A stretch of DNA of 64,000 nucleotides from Isoetes taiwanensis. Taxonomy: Eukaryota > Streptophyta > Lycopodiopsida > Isoetales > Isoetaceae. A model generated the notes under the pieces. It saw only the letters and a program-made list of their open reading frames with translations, was not told the DNA's origin and made no database searches. Positions 9,847 to 19,513 of this stretch are shown here, piece by piece. Made by a program: the position numbers and the translations under genes. The DNA is taken from assembly GCA_021234155.1 (NCBI GenBank), contig JAJEKV010000124.1:1118001-1182000 (forward strand), read 5' to 3'. Every line of letters begins with the position of its first letter. Position 1 is the stretch's first letter.

Positions 9847-9913
9847 CGCCTTAGCTATCCAGTGGATGGGACATGGTGACACATAACCATCATCGGTGGA
9901 TCGTGTATCTAGT

Positions 9914-10068
9914 GAAATCTCGTATCCGTCAAAGTCGGCTCGATTGATCCGTGGCCGTTTGACCCCTTGGCATGCGTAGATTACTTCTCATCAGCAAGAT
10001 TCTGTGGTATGCGAAGGGGCAAGCGTCAACGGAAGTCAAGCCGGCTTTGGCGGGTTCGAGGTTTCTCT
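9914..10068 (+). ncRNA. Hairpin D2 of foldback array
   Basis: Diverged direct copy of D1 with the same order of elements: 'gtccgaatcggctcga'-like arm, 'accccttggcatgc', loop 'attacttctcatcagcaag', 'gtatgcgaaggggc', 'caagccggctttggcggg'. Changes on one arm are often matched by changes on the other. Confidence 0.58.
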
Positions 10069-10308
10069 AGGCACTTAGGTTGATTGATGTTACACATGAA
10101 TGAAACATGGACCGAAGTTACAAATTGTTGAAATGACCTGAACCATCATACATGAAAGAAACATAAAACAAGGTAACGAAATATATAGAAGACAAAAACT
10201 TGTAACAAAAAACTTTACTTTTTATTAATAGTGCCAGAACGGTTACAATAGTTTTAACATCCTCATACACGGTTACAATAGACTGAAAATACTCATCACA
10301 TCATCTTT

Positions 10309-11801
10309 CTAGGCATCACCATCTTCGTCAGTTTCATCATCTAGGGTTCCGTCCTCTTCTGCCTGCTGGCCTAGGTTCAACCTCCTCTGGCCCTTTCCCT
10401 TACCGCAACATCCTCGAGATGTGTTCCTTCTGACACATTGCCTATTTGTCTGGGTCATTGGCATTGGAGAGTCCGCTGGGTCACGTACCGTTAAGTCCTC
10501 AAGCAGATCTCCTGTATTACTTGGACCTGGCCTTTCTGTATCAGACTCCTCTTCTGTATCTTCGCTGTCGTCTGAGTCGTCCGAGAACATGTTCTTGTCT
10601 AAATCATCTTCGGCATCGACAAAATGGGTACGTTGAATGTCCTCATCAACATGGTTAGCGGCATTTACAGCAAGCAGCTCGTCCTCACTGTCTTCGAAGT
10701 TGTCCTCTCTTCAACTTCGGAATCTGCATCCATGAAAGGAAACTGTAGTTTATCAACTACGGCTGCACCACTGTTGTGATTCAAAAGCTGCCAATTTGAG
10801 AAGTTATATACAAGTTTGTCAGCCTTCTTATGCAAGAGGCGATTTCGTGTCACACTATGCATGTACTTATAAGCACTCCAATTCCTCTCACTTGCACTAT
10901 TGGAGGATACCAAGGAGAGGATAGTCATTGCAAGGGCCTGTAACGTATTAGTAACCTATCCATGGGCTTGCCACCATGCATGCATAAGATTCCATATTTG
11001 GTTCCTTCTTGTGACTCTCCAGTGCATCGTGAAGCTCTTCATCTGCCCACCTTCCACTCAAGTTCTGGTATTCAGTTAACTCGGCAATGAAAAGTTTGTA
11101 GTCCGAGCTGTTAGGGTAAAACGTTTTTGCAACATTCTTCAATGAACCCATCGCTTCTTTATCTGTATGCTGGTCCATATCGTGGTTGTGTGGGTCTAAG
11201 GCATGTGCGGCGCCATGAGGACTTCTTCCATCGTTCATTGAAGTCTCTGAGCAGTGCCGCGCGCTTAGCATTGTCAAAGGGTGCATTGGGGCCATCACGT
11301 CTAGAAAGGATTGAATGGAGTGTCAGCACCTCCAGACCTTTCTAGTGCTTGCCTTCGAAGAATCAAGGGTTTTAATGGCATGACAAATAGGTTGCATGCA
11401 CTTGACAACATTCTTTACGCCTCTCTAAAATGTCTCCCGCCCAAGCATTTCTCGAAGGGCGGTAGTTTGCTGCCGGTGTTTTGATGCATTTTTTCCCTTC
11501 TGCCTCCTCTCCCATTCAAAGAACTCTGTATGGTTGAAGGTCGAGATAATCAAGTCGCGACACATAAGCACTCTTTCAAGACAAATGTAATTGGAACCAA
11601 ACCGAGTCTGGCCAGGATTCATGAGTGCTAGGGCCTTCTGACGCAATGACTTGTATATGGCGTAAATTGTCGGCTTCTTTGTGATGAATTTCACGAGACG
11701 ACAGGCCTTTTGAATGGGATATTTGAACCAAGTGTGCTGTGAAAACCAGTCTTTGAGCAATAAGTTTAGGCAATGGCATGGCAGCTGGTCGCTTGCAATC
11801 C
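10309..11801 (-). pseudogene. hAT transposase, C-terminal half (RNase H-like end and dimerisation domain)
   Basis: Read on the minus strand, the segment opens after an acceptor-like 'tttccag' (about 11802) with PCHCLNLLLKDW, the family's HCLNL block. It continues with the TRFGSNYICLERVL motif (about 11590), DFNERWKK and AAHALDP blocks (about 11200-11240), and the dimerisation domain SASERNWSAYKYMH (about 10890). An Asp/Glu-rich tail (about 10670-10311) ends the protein. Reading breaks are visible: an in-frame TAG at about 11428 where the family has Trp (TF-stop-RG), another stop near 11310, and frame changes near 11240 and 10940. The N-terminal half is 7.7 kb away at 19496-20568, same strand and order. 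Function in the family: DDE transposase that cuts the element ends. This copy is unlikely to yield active protein. Confidence 0.88.
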
Positions 11802-12051
11802 TGGAAATTCAGACTCCAACAATTAAGCATGAATTCATTAATTAGAGAAAATATGTTTTCTCGTTCGAGCACGAAATAGGTCGCGGACAGTGCGTAGACA
11901 GGGATTTAAGGTCCTTGTGCACCTAAATGAACTACTACTGAACGCAATATCGGCCGGAACTTTAATTTAGCGCGAGATCGAGCATTATTTCTATGATTAG
12001 CATGCTAAGTGCCAGCATTAGACCCCGCATTTTATTATCAGTAGTTGTCCG

Positions 12052-12073
12052 AAAGATCGCGGTGGCGATCTTT
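12052..12073. repeat. GATCGC palindrome 1
   Basis: aaagatcgcggtggcgatcttt, perfect except at the two central bases. Member of the family confined to 12.0-17.7 kb. Confidence 0.8.
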
Positions 12074-12158
12074 AAATGCTCGGGCATAGCCTAAAAATCT
12101 ATGAACCTGCTCTGGGAAGCTGTAAGATTTGGCAAAAAACCTACCGCTACTAGCTCAA

Positions 12159-12180
12159 AGAAATCGCTGCCGCGATTTCT
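12159..12180. repeat. GATCGC palindrome 2
   Basis: agaaatcgctgccgcgatttct, an inverted repeat with one mismatch pair. Same family, with AATC in place of GATC. Confidence 0.7.
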
Positions 12181-12350
12181 TTTATTGCTATTGCACTGAC
12201 AGATTTATAAATGAATATTTTCTCTAAAGGAAACCCGACATAAAATTAGAAGAACTTGAACGATTATATTTCAAATGTCTTAAAACAAAACTTCACATTT
12301 ATGAACGACAGAAAAAAACACATTTATCATTTGAAAACACAGGTGACTGT

Positions 12351-15300
12351 CTAAGTATTGTATTGAGTCTCTTGTACTGAGTCTGGGGCAATTCCCAATT
12401 CATTCTCCATTCTGGCCACATGTTCAGCGCCTCTTGCAATAGTCTGGGAGAGGTCCATTTCGGTATAGCCTGTTGTATCTGGTATATCAACGTTCATTGC
12501 AACAGCCAACTATTGCACGTGGCCTGCCTCATAAGATTCATCAAACTGGGGTGTTTCCTGTATGTCGTCCAATTTCATGGAATCTTCCTGTGAATCTGCT
12601 GTTTTCAATCTTTTGTGGAGCTGTCCCGTTTCTAGCTCCACATTTTCAGATCCAGTGGCACCCATATATTCAAACCGTTTGCCAGACAACAAGGGCATGA
12701 CATTATCCAGACTCTGGTTTAGTGCCTCGAGCTTTTGGAATTGAGGATCCAGTGCATCAAGAGCTTTCGTGGTGCCCTCTATCAGTTCTCTGGTCTCTTG
12801 AAGCCTCTGCTCAAAACCTTTCTCGTCTAACTTATCCAATATGTCATCCACTTTGCTAATATCCGTATGCTGAGTGATATTCAAATCCGGCTTCTCTGCG
12901 TCAGACAATACATCTGGTTTGTTTTCCTCAACTTTTTCTTCCACGCTGGGGGTAAGCATTTTCTCTAGGGTCTCAAAGAAAGCATTCAAAAACCGACGCA
13001 CCTTGTCGTCGAATTCAAAGGCTACGCTGCGTTTGCCTTGCATCAATGCTACTCTTGAGGCTGTCCCTGCGGAAAAAGAAATCAAGCACGCACCCGTCTA
13101 TTGGCACTAGTTCTCTCACCATCTGGTAGACATAAGAGGTTTTTGCCCGTGATTTAAGCACAAAGTCTCCTTCAATACCTGCCCAAGTATACTTTGGTTT
13201 GCCAGTGAAGTATTGTAAATACTTCTGCTTGGTTTTGGCGTCCACTTCCTCATTGCCTGTTATTTCATACTTGGGAAGCGGAGTGCTCTTGGGGCAGCTT
13301 GTGGCCTGTGTTAGTCGGAGTTCCAACTTTGGAACAATTGGTATTACCCGAGCCCCACTTCTGTTGACAAACATATGTGTGACATAATATTGAAACTCTT
13401 TCACATTTTTTTTGTTGATCCATCCTTGCTCTTCATAAGCTCCAATTGACACATGAGACCCACCTTGGATTTGTTTCTGGCTGTACAGGCAGTTCGGAAG
13501 TTGCGCCGACCTCATAAAAATTACAATATGATATACCTTGGCCGTTGTGATGCCTGCAATCCTGTTAAATAAATCCTGATATTTTTTAACTTCCCAAATC
13601 GTACTAAAGGCGCGCATGTCAATAAAGACCATCGTTGCATTTTCTTGCGCAAGAGCTGTGACGGGAATGCCTCCCGTAGTTACATGATGCACTGAGTTTC
13701 TTTTGGTCTTCAGTAGCAGCGCTTCCTCGGGCACGATTATAGATCTGATTGCCTCCAAAAAGGCACTGGGAAGATTACCCTGGACGTTTTCTTTATTGTA
13801 ATTTGCCTTTATGTATTCAAAATCCGTATCTGAGATGCTCAAAAGCCTATCCTCGGTCAAATCTGGAAAATGAGACACCAACTCTTCGAAAGAGACATAT
13901 TCTTTGTCTAGCACACTGTTTGCATAGGATAGCACTTCACGGCGCATCAGAGACAGCGTCCTAATATCTAGGGCTCGCTGTCCGACAGCGAATCTGCCCG
14001 CATAACCTTGCTGAACCTTCAAGAAGGTTTTGCCTTCCAAAATTTCATCCATCAATAAAGAAACTTCATCATTATTCATACCACGGAGATACCTAAGAAA
14101 GGTCTTATTAAAGAATTCTTTGGTGGGCTTATCTGGTAATCCTCCATGGTCGTCCTTCAGCTTACGTCCGGCCCATTGAGCAACAACTTCTGTTAGCTTC
14201 GACCAAGACGATTCCCGCATAAAAATAAATTGCTTCTCATCTTTTAATTCTCTGACCTTCAAAGTAGTGGTCGCAACATCCACAAAATCCTGAGAAAGCG
14301 GTGGTTAGGATCGCGGCCGCGATCTTTTTAAGCTGTAAGAGCGAAATAAAGCAAAGTGTAGCAGGAAAATACCTTCCACGCCGAAGTTACCGCTGTTCCA
14401 GTTGGGCCTTGTGGTGGGCAGCCAAAAGCTTTGTGTTGATTTCTCAGCTGTTGGAGTTTTTCGATAAGAGGCTCCCTGTAAACAGTATCAGCTATTATTT
14501 CGTTACACTGTATAGAGAGCTGGATATATTCTTTATCCGTTAGATTTCCATTCAGGATCCTGGACCTCCTCCTCGCATAGGCCTTAGCAAACTCTAGACG
14601 TTGAACGATCTCTCCTACCATTGAAAGGAGAACCTGAGCAGCAAAGATGCTGTGATTTCCAGATATAATCCAAAATTTCTTCCCAACCAGATCCTCTGGC
14701 TTTGACCAAGTTACTCGTTTCCTGCATGGTGCATTAAGTGTCACCTTCGAGCAAACTTAAGAGAAAGCAAAGAATGAAGCTACTTACCGTGTAATAGGAT
14801 CGAAAGGCACCAAGTCTGCAGGTGTCAGTACTTCAGTTGGACATGTTTTGAAGCTCTTGACCAGCGTGTGCACATGGTCATTGGAGCGGACTCTGTGCGT
14901 CATGTTAGCCGGGGCAGATTCACAATCAAATATGCTGACCGTCATAAACCAGTTTACACCCATAGGATAAAACTTTTTGAATTGCTCCGGTTTGATCTTT
15001 ATCGCTTTCGGCAAAGTTTCTTTTTCTTCTTCTGGATTAAATTTTAAAGCATCGGGAATCCTAGTGGTACATCGGCCACGTTAGAGCGAATGATCTTTGC
15101 ATCATTTCGGTCGATGATGACGATGGAGTTGTGGATGTGGATCGCGGTCTCTAAACCGCCCAATGGCAATTTTATTTTAAATGGTCTAATTTTAAGGACG
15201 GAGGATCAGCAGTCTTTGGCATAATCATCTTCGGCGCCGTGGGATCGGCAACGCGTAAGCCGTGGGGTTAACAGGTGTAATGGGTTCTTCGAGCTCAACA

Positions 15301-15922
15301 GGGGACTTAGGGGCAGATGATTCACCTATTGCAGCTAATGGGATGACGCTCCTTTTCTTTGCTGTCGCTCGCAACCAGTTGGTATCCATCCTCTGTGGCA
15401 TCTTGTTGTCTCTTGTCGCCTTGATAGCACAGGACGGTGGTTTTTTGTCGGAGGCTAAGCCATTTCTGCATTTACTGAAGCCTACCAGTATATCCCTGTT
15501 TCCTTTAATACCTGACAACGCTAATGAATCGTAGGAGGGGAGGGTCCAGCCAAAGCCCTTTGCGCTAGTTGGTGCCCCTTTACCACTGGCAGGTTTGTTC
15601 GTCTTGCTTGCAAGCATCATATTTGGGTCATAGCTTTGCCAGCGTAAAATGTACTCAACAAATGCCAACTATTGTGTGTCTTCCACGCTGCAGATAAGGG
15701 CGTCCTGGACGTTGTTCTTCGTCCCCTCCCACATGGCTATGACGATACCCATTTGCTCAGTTGATTCCATATCCTTACCATTCCTTATAAACAGGCATAA
15801 ATCCTTTGATCACCTTTTGTCTGCGGTATAGCCTGCGCAATTTCTATGCACCACCTACGGCTAGGGCCAGGAATTACTATGCGAATGGGCTCCACGTTGG
15901 GGCCACGGTACAACTCCAGAGC
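12351..15922 (-). CDS. ParB-like plus DNA-methyltransferase-like fusion gene (multi-exon, disrupted)
   Basis: Exons read on the minus strand: one starting about 15922, one about 15669-15225, about 15180-14788, 14721-14373, and 14289-12510. The last two introns are supported by GTAAGT/CAG (14722-14787) and GTATTT/CAG (14290-14372) sites. The ParB-like part holds THRVRSNDHVHTLVKSF and WIISGNHSIFAAQ, like the ParB/Srx fold. The last exon carries a long helical region, then MVFIDMRAF where N4/N6 methylases have the catalytic DPPY, then a SAM-binding VLDFF and AGTASRVALMQGKRSVAFEFD. DPPY-like residues are absent, so catalysis is doubtful. A one-base excess in a five-T run (about 13071-13075) separates VLDFF from AGT. 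Another frame change lies near 15063, and in-frame TAGs lie at about 15669 and 12510. After the latter, 52 more in-frame codons run to 12351. Confidence 0.72.
14290..14372 (-). other. Intron of the ParB/methyltransferase-like gene containing palindrome 3
   Basis: 83-bp GT-AG intron: donor GAAG|GTATTTTC, acceptor TTTCTCAG|GATTTTG on the minus strand. It contains the perfect 16-bp palindrome GATCGCGGCCGCGATC at 14309-14324. A perfect palindrome occupying a fifth of a short intron is unusual. Confidence 0.75.
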
Positions 15923-16423
15923 TGCAGAGAAAAAACGTATCAACGAAACTATTCGGAGGCCTAGACAAACTGAGATAAACAAAATCGCGACCGCGATTTC
16001 TCCAAGCACTTGGAGATAGGTAGTTGATACTATTGACCAAGAATTCAAATCAAGAACATTAGAACTAAACAAAAGCGCGGCGGCGTTTTTGACGAGCACT
16101 CACAGTTTCTATCTACATAATGAAATTCCTAAAGAAGATCGCGGCCGCGATCCTTCGAACAAGGCCTTTGCTGTATTTGTTGGAGGCCAAGCTCAGAAGG
16201 ATCGCGGTCGCGATCGTGTCGAGCGCGGGCGACCCTTGAACTACGTAATGAAGTGCTCGACTCCAGCACTGCTAAAAGAAAGCGCGGAAATTACCTTGTT
16301 GGAGGGCTTGCTGGCGAGACATGAAGGCGCTGATTCTTGGACGAAGGCGCTGATTCTTGGATGCAGGCGCTAAAAATTTTCGCGAGATTTCTGGAATGTG
16401 TTTATATATAGGGTATGAATTTA

Positions 16424-16690
16424 TGACGGCCGCCGGTATTAATGACGGGCGCAGTAATGACGCCCGGTATTAAATACGGTCGCATTAATGACTGACGGGC
16501 GCAACATGACTGACGGGCGCATTAATGACTGACGGGCGCAATAATGACTGACGTCCGTGAACATTGCGGGTAAATAGCGAATGGACTTGACAACGACGGG
16601 CGCATTAATTACCGAGATCCGCATAACTGACGACGTACAGATGTCTGACGGACGGCAGGAGGGCGTAAGACATTGATGTCTGACATTGAC
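16424..16690. repeat. Degenerate tandem repeat (unit about 19 bp)
   Basis: Repeats of the theme ATGACTGACGGGCGCATTA with insertions and substitutions, about ten copies. It lies in the divergent spacer. No coding function is seen. Confidence 0.65.
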
Positions 16691-17254
16691 GTGTGACCAA
16701 CAGTCCACGTCAAGATAATGCCATGTCGTAACCATAATGCCATGTCGTAACCATAATTACCATAATTCAAATTCAAACATTTTCGAATTCAAATTCATAC
16801 ATTTTGAATTTGCATTCAGAACCCAGTGAGAGACTTATTCATAGGCTTCATTCCAATTTTGTGGGCGTTCCGTTGTCGATTGTGGGCGCTGCTTGTTCTT
16901 TTGTGGGCGCTAGGCCTGGGAGAGCAGGCGACCTCAGATTTGCGAAGTTTTTGCTCGATTCGAAAGGTTCAATTCAATTTCCTATATCTGCGTATTTCCT
17001 GTTCGATCCAATTTTCAGTTTGCCTGTTCAGATACATGTGTAGATGCATGTTCAGATGCATGTTAAGATGCCCATTTGTTTGCATGTATTTGGTATGCAT
17101 ATCTGTGGAGTTCTCTATTGAATCTGTGGAGTTGTCGATTGAATCTGAAGCACACATTGAGTAGTTTGCCCACCTCATGCAAAAATTGGCTATACACTTC
17201 TCCAATTGCCACAACATTTGTTAAGGCGCATTCATTTGATTTATTTACGAAGGG

Positions 17255-17553
17255 GGACATTGGCATGATTCATTGATGTTTTATCCTGAAGCAGCATTTC
17301 AATGGCTCACCACTGGTCACATAGTTTCATCTCTGTAAGATCGCGGTGGCGATCTTGTCTAGCCACTTACAGTTGTCAGATCATAATCACTTCAGATGCA
17401 TGTTTACAACCCTGTTTCGGTGCATGTTTAGATGCCTGTTTCTTTACGAAGGGGAATGTTACATTGATTCATTGATGTTTTATCCTGAAACAGCAATTCA
17501 AAGGCTCATCATCGGTCAAAACGTTTCACCTCACCAAAATCGCCGCGGCGATC
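17255..17553. repeat. Direct duplication carrying a palindrome in each copy
   Basis: 'gattcattgatgttttatcctgaa' occurs at about 17267 and 17464, with similar flanks ('gaagggg' before; 'caatggctcaccactggtca' or 'caaaggctcatcatcggtca' after). A GATCGC-type palindrome follows each copy, at 17338 and 17538. The palindrome was therefore duplicated with its surroundings, or inserted at equivalent places. Confidence 0.65.
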
Positions 17554-17683
17554 TTCTCGAGCAAATTTAAGGTAATATGTACTCTCATGTCAAATGCCCC
17601 TGTTGTTGTTCCAGACTTAAGATTTGGTCCACTGGATCGCGGCCGCGATTTATAACACTACTTTCTCATGTTATTGTTGCAGG

Positions 17684-19513
17684 ATGGAGCTAAAGTGCAT
17701 GTCATACAATGGCATTAAAGTTGCCGAGGGCAAAGTCCACAACTTTACTACTCATCATAATTTGCCCCTGCCTGAGGGATTCAAGGTCGTGTCGCTAGAA
17801 AGTATTTTCAATGGAGATCTGCCGTTGCCCTATCCTGAACCTGAGATTGATACACTTGAAGAGTCAAAGGGGTCATTTATTCTTTGGCCCAGCAATGACA
17901 TCTCAGACCCTGATACTGCAGTAGATAATGCCGTCACACCACCGGCACAGGTTAAACGCATAAATTGGTTGTGCATTGAAGACAAAGATGCAGAGCCTGA
18001 GGCATGCCCTCGACATGACGGTATTTCAAGAGAGGAACTCATGGAGAAGACTTGCACGTTGTTGCACGAGTGTTGTGGTCAACCATATGCATCGGGCGTA
18101 ATAATTTTCACAGATCCTAATTATGCAGTAGCCGACATGAAGTTGGGAGAAGAGTTCTTGGGTGTGACAATTATGAGGTTATATCCTATGCCAGAAAGAA
18201 CGTCTATGAGATGCCAGGCTTGTGCCGAGGCACCCCAACTGTATGACTTAGTGAGATGGCACAACGACTTCGTGACAGTGGATAATGTTCCTGTCTCCAA
18301 GCTCATTAAGGCTGTGAGAGAGGACTTCATGGAAGTGGAGCCATACGCCCTGAAATTCGAAGGGGAGTTTGTTAGGAGAAGACCATATAGAATGATCAAT
18401 CGAACACGAAAGCCTGCTCCGCCAAGCAAAGCAGCAAGGAAAATCACTGCCCAAGCGATTCGGGATTTCAAGTCATCAATTTGCTGCATTCGAAGATGTT
18501 GTGCAAATTTTACAACGTGTGAGATCACGTGCATTAGGACGTTCTATTGGAATATGAAGGCAGCAGACAGAACCACCTTCACTTATAACATGCTAGACCT
18601 TTGCTCAGAGAATGGTCAGGTGCAGAAACTGATGATAAACAACAAACAAGTGTGCTTGAAAGCATGGTATACAACTTATGGTATACCACTGTCTACATTC
18701 TATAAATGGCGGAAATTGTTTATGGGGGGGCATAGGATAACTGAACATGGTAACAATGGACTCAAGAAAACAAGATCCCATACACTGGCTGGGAATGCCA
18801 TATTAACTATGTACATAGATGAGAATGCAGAGGTCATGCCCCATAGATCCAAAATAACCACAGAAGGTGCAAGGGAGAATGTGAAGCGACTACCCTCTGT
18901 CTTGACGAAAAAAGATATTCTTCATGAGGTTAACCAGGGCGTAATGGAGATGACTGGGAAGCACATATCTCCTTCGTCGTTCTTGAATGTATGGAAGGAG
19001 CACCACAAAGAGGTTGGAATAGCCAAAAGGATTGCCTTCTCTAAATGTAACAGCTGTATTGTAATAAAAGAGAAATTAGCCAAGACAAGAGATCCAAGAG
19101 AGAGAAGGGAGCTGCAGATGGACATGAAGGCTCACATGACTGCTCAGATGTCTTGCAGAAGTCTTTATTGGTCATGGAGAGCTCTTTCACACCATTCTCC
19201 GGAGCATGCACTCACAATCATACACGACAAAATGGACCAGAATAAGACAATGTTGCCTAGACTTGAGAAGTTAGTCAAGTCAGTGTCGAGGGGAGAGCGT
19301 TTGAAAGTAAGTTTGACTGGTGCACTCATGCATGGCCATGGCATAGGTGCCTTGGGGCATTTCTCACTTGACCTTTGGAAAGATGACTCTAATTTTCATA
19401 TTGGGTCATTGAACCATACATTGAAAACTATGGAGGATGCCTCTTTGGACAACTGGGGCAATTTGAGGGAGTCATCCCTTCTGGAATGTGAATGGGGTGC
19501 TACAACGATCTAA
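17684..19513 (+). CDS. DUF7869-type transposase-like protein, C-terminally truncated
   Basis: The ATG at 17684 directly follows a 3' splice-site-like tract (ttattgttgcag) and opens an uninterrupted 609-codon frame, the only long cargo frame without a break. A Cys-rich segment near residues 270-300 (IRRCCANFTTCEITC) is followed by a helix and VCLKAWYTTYGIPLSTFYKW, like the helix-turn-helix-like block of DUF7869 proteins. Further on are CNSCIVIKEKLAKTRD and TIIHDKMDQNKTMLPRL (about residues 510-530), corresponding to the first acidic catalytic-like block (HxDxMDxxK) of that RNase H-like family. The family normally runs another 100 or more residues to further acidic motifs. Here the frame stops soon after LDNWGNL, exactly where transposase exon sequence starts on the other strand. 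Truncation is therefore likely. Function unknown; inferred to be transposon-derived. Confidence 0.65.
   Translation: MELKCMSYNGIKVAEGKVHNFTTHHNLPLPEGFKVVSLESIFNGDLPLPYPEPEIDTLEESKGSFILWPSNDISDPDTAVDNAVTPPAQVKRINWLCIEDKDAEPEACPRHDGISREELMEKTCTLLHECCGQPYASGVIIFTDPNYAVADMKLGEEFLGVTIMRLYPMPERTSMRCQACAEAPQLYDLVRWHNDFVTVDNVPVSKLIKAVREDFMEVEPYALKFEGEFVRRRPYRMINRTRKPAPPSKAARKITAQAIRDFKSSICCIRRCCANFTTCEITCIRTFYWNMKAADRTTFTYNMLDLCSENGQVQKLMINNKQVCLKAWYTTYGIPLSTFYKWRKLFMGGHRITEHGNNGLKKTRSHTLAGNAILTMYIDENAEVMPHRSKITTEGARENVKRLPSVLTKKDILHEVNQGVMEMTGKHISPSSFLNVWKEHHKEVGIAKRIAFSKCNSCIVIKEKLAKTRDPRERRELQMDMKAHMTAQMSCRSLYWSWRALSHHSPEHALTIIHDKMDQNKTMLPRLEKLVKSVSRGERLKVSLTGALMHGHGIGALGHFSLDLWKDDSNFHIGSLNHTLKTMEDASLDNWGNLRESSLLECEWGATTI

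Larger units (their letters stand above)
9087..9870. repeat. Large compound foldback
   Basis: Outer arms 'cccatccactggatag' (about 9088-9103) and 'ctatccagtggatggg' (about 9851-9866) enclose two inner inverted repeats, 9119-9287 and about 9294-9846. The layout resembles nested foldback elements or a self-complementary non-coding transcript. There is no coding potential. Confidence 0.65.
11802..12350. other. Left part of the interval separating the transposase halves
   Basis: A/T-rich, non-coding as far as I can see. It contains two GC-rich palindromes (12052-12073 and 12159-12180) downstream of the ParB/methyltransferase-like gene. Confidence 0.5.
15923..17683. promoter_or_regulatory. Divergent spacer with palindromes, tandem repeats and possible 5' exons
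   Basis: This lies between the minus-strand ParB/methyltransferase-like gene and the plus-strand DUF7869-like gene, so promoters or 5' introns of both should be here. It holds seven GATCGC-type palindromes: 15982-15999, 16071-16090 (imperfect), 16137-16152, 16200-16215, 17338-17355, 17538-17553 and 17635-17650. It also holds degenerate tandem repeats (16424-16690), three GTGGGCGC-containing repeats (16860-16915) and a roughly 85-bp direct duplication. The 15982 and 17635 palindromes lie just upstream of 3' splice-site-like tracts (ttttttctctgcag at about 15923-15936; ttattgttgcag at 17671-17682), again suggesting introns. Confidence 0.55.

Noticed and set aside
7493-10068. CRISPR-like array
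   Set aside because: Units are long hairpins of several designs without short identical repeats and unique spacers; the organism is a eukaryote.
12562-13110. Plus-strand open frames opposite the methylase-like exon
   Set aside because: Antisense shadows of a gene with recognisable motifs on the minus strand.
15140-15150. GATCGCGGTC as an eleventh intronic palindrome
   Set aside because: It lies inside predicted coding sequence (ETAIHIHN) and the second arm is missing.
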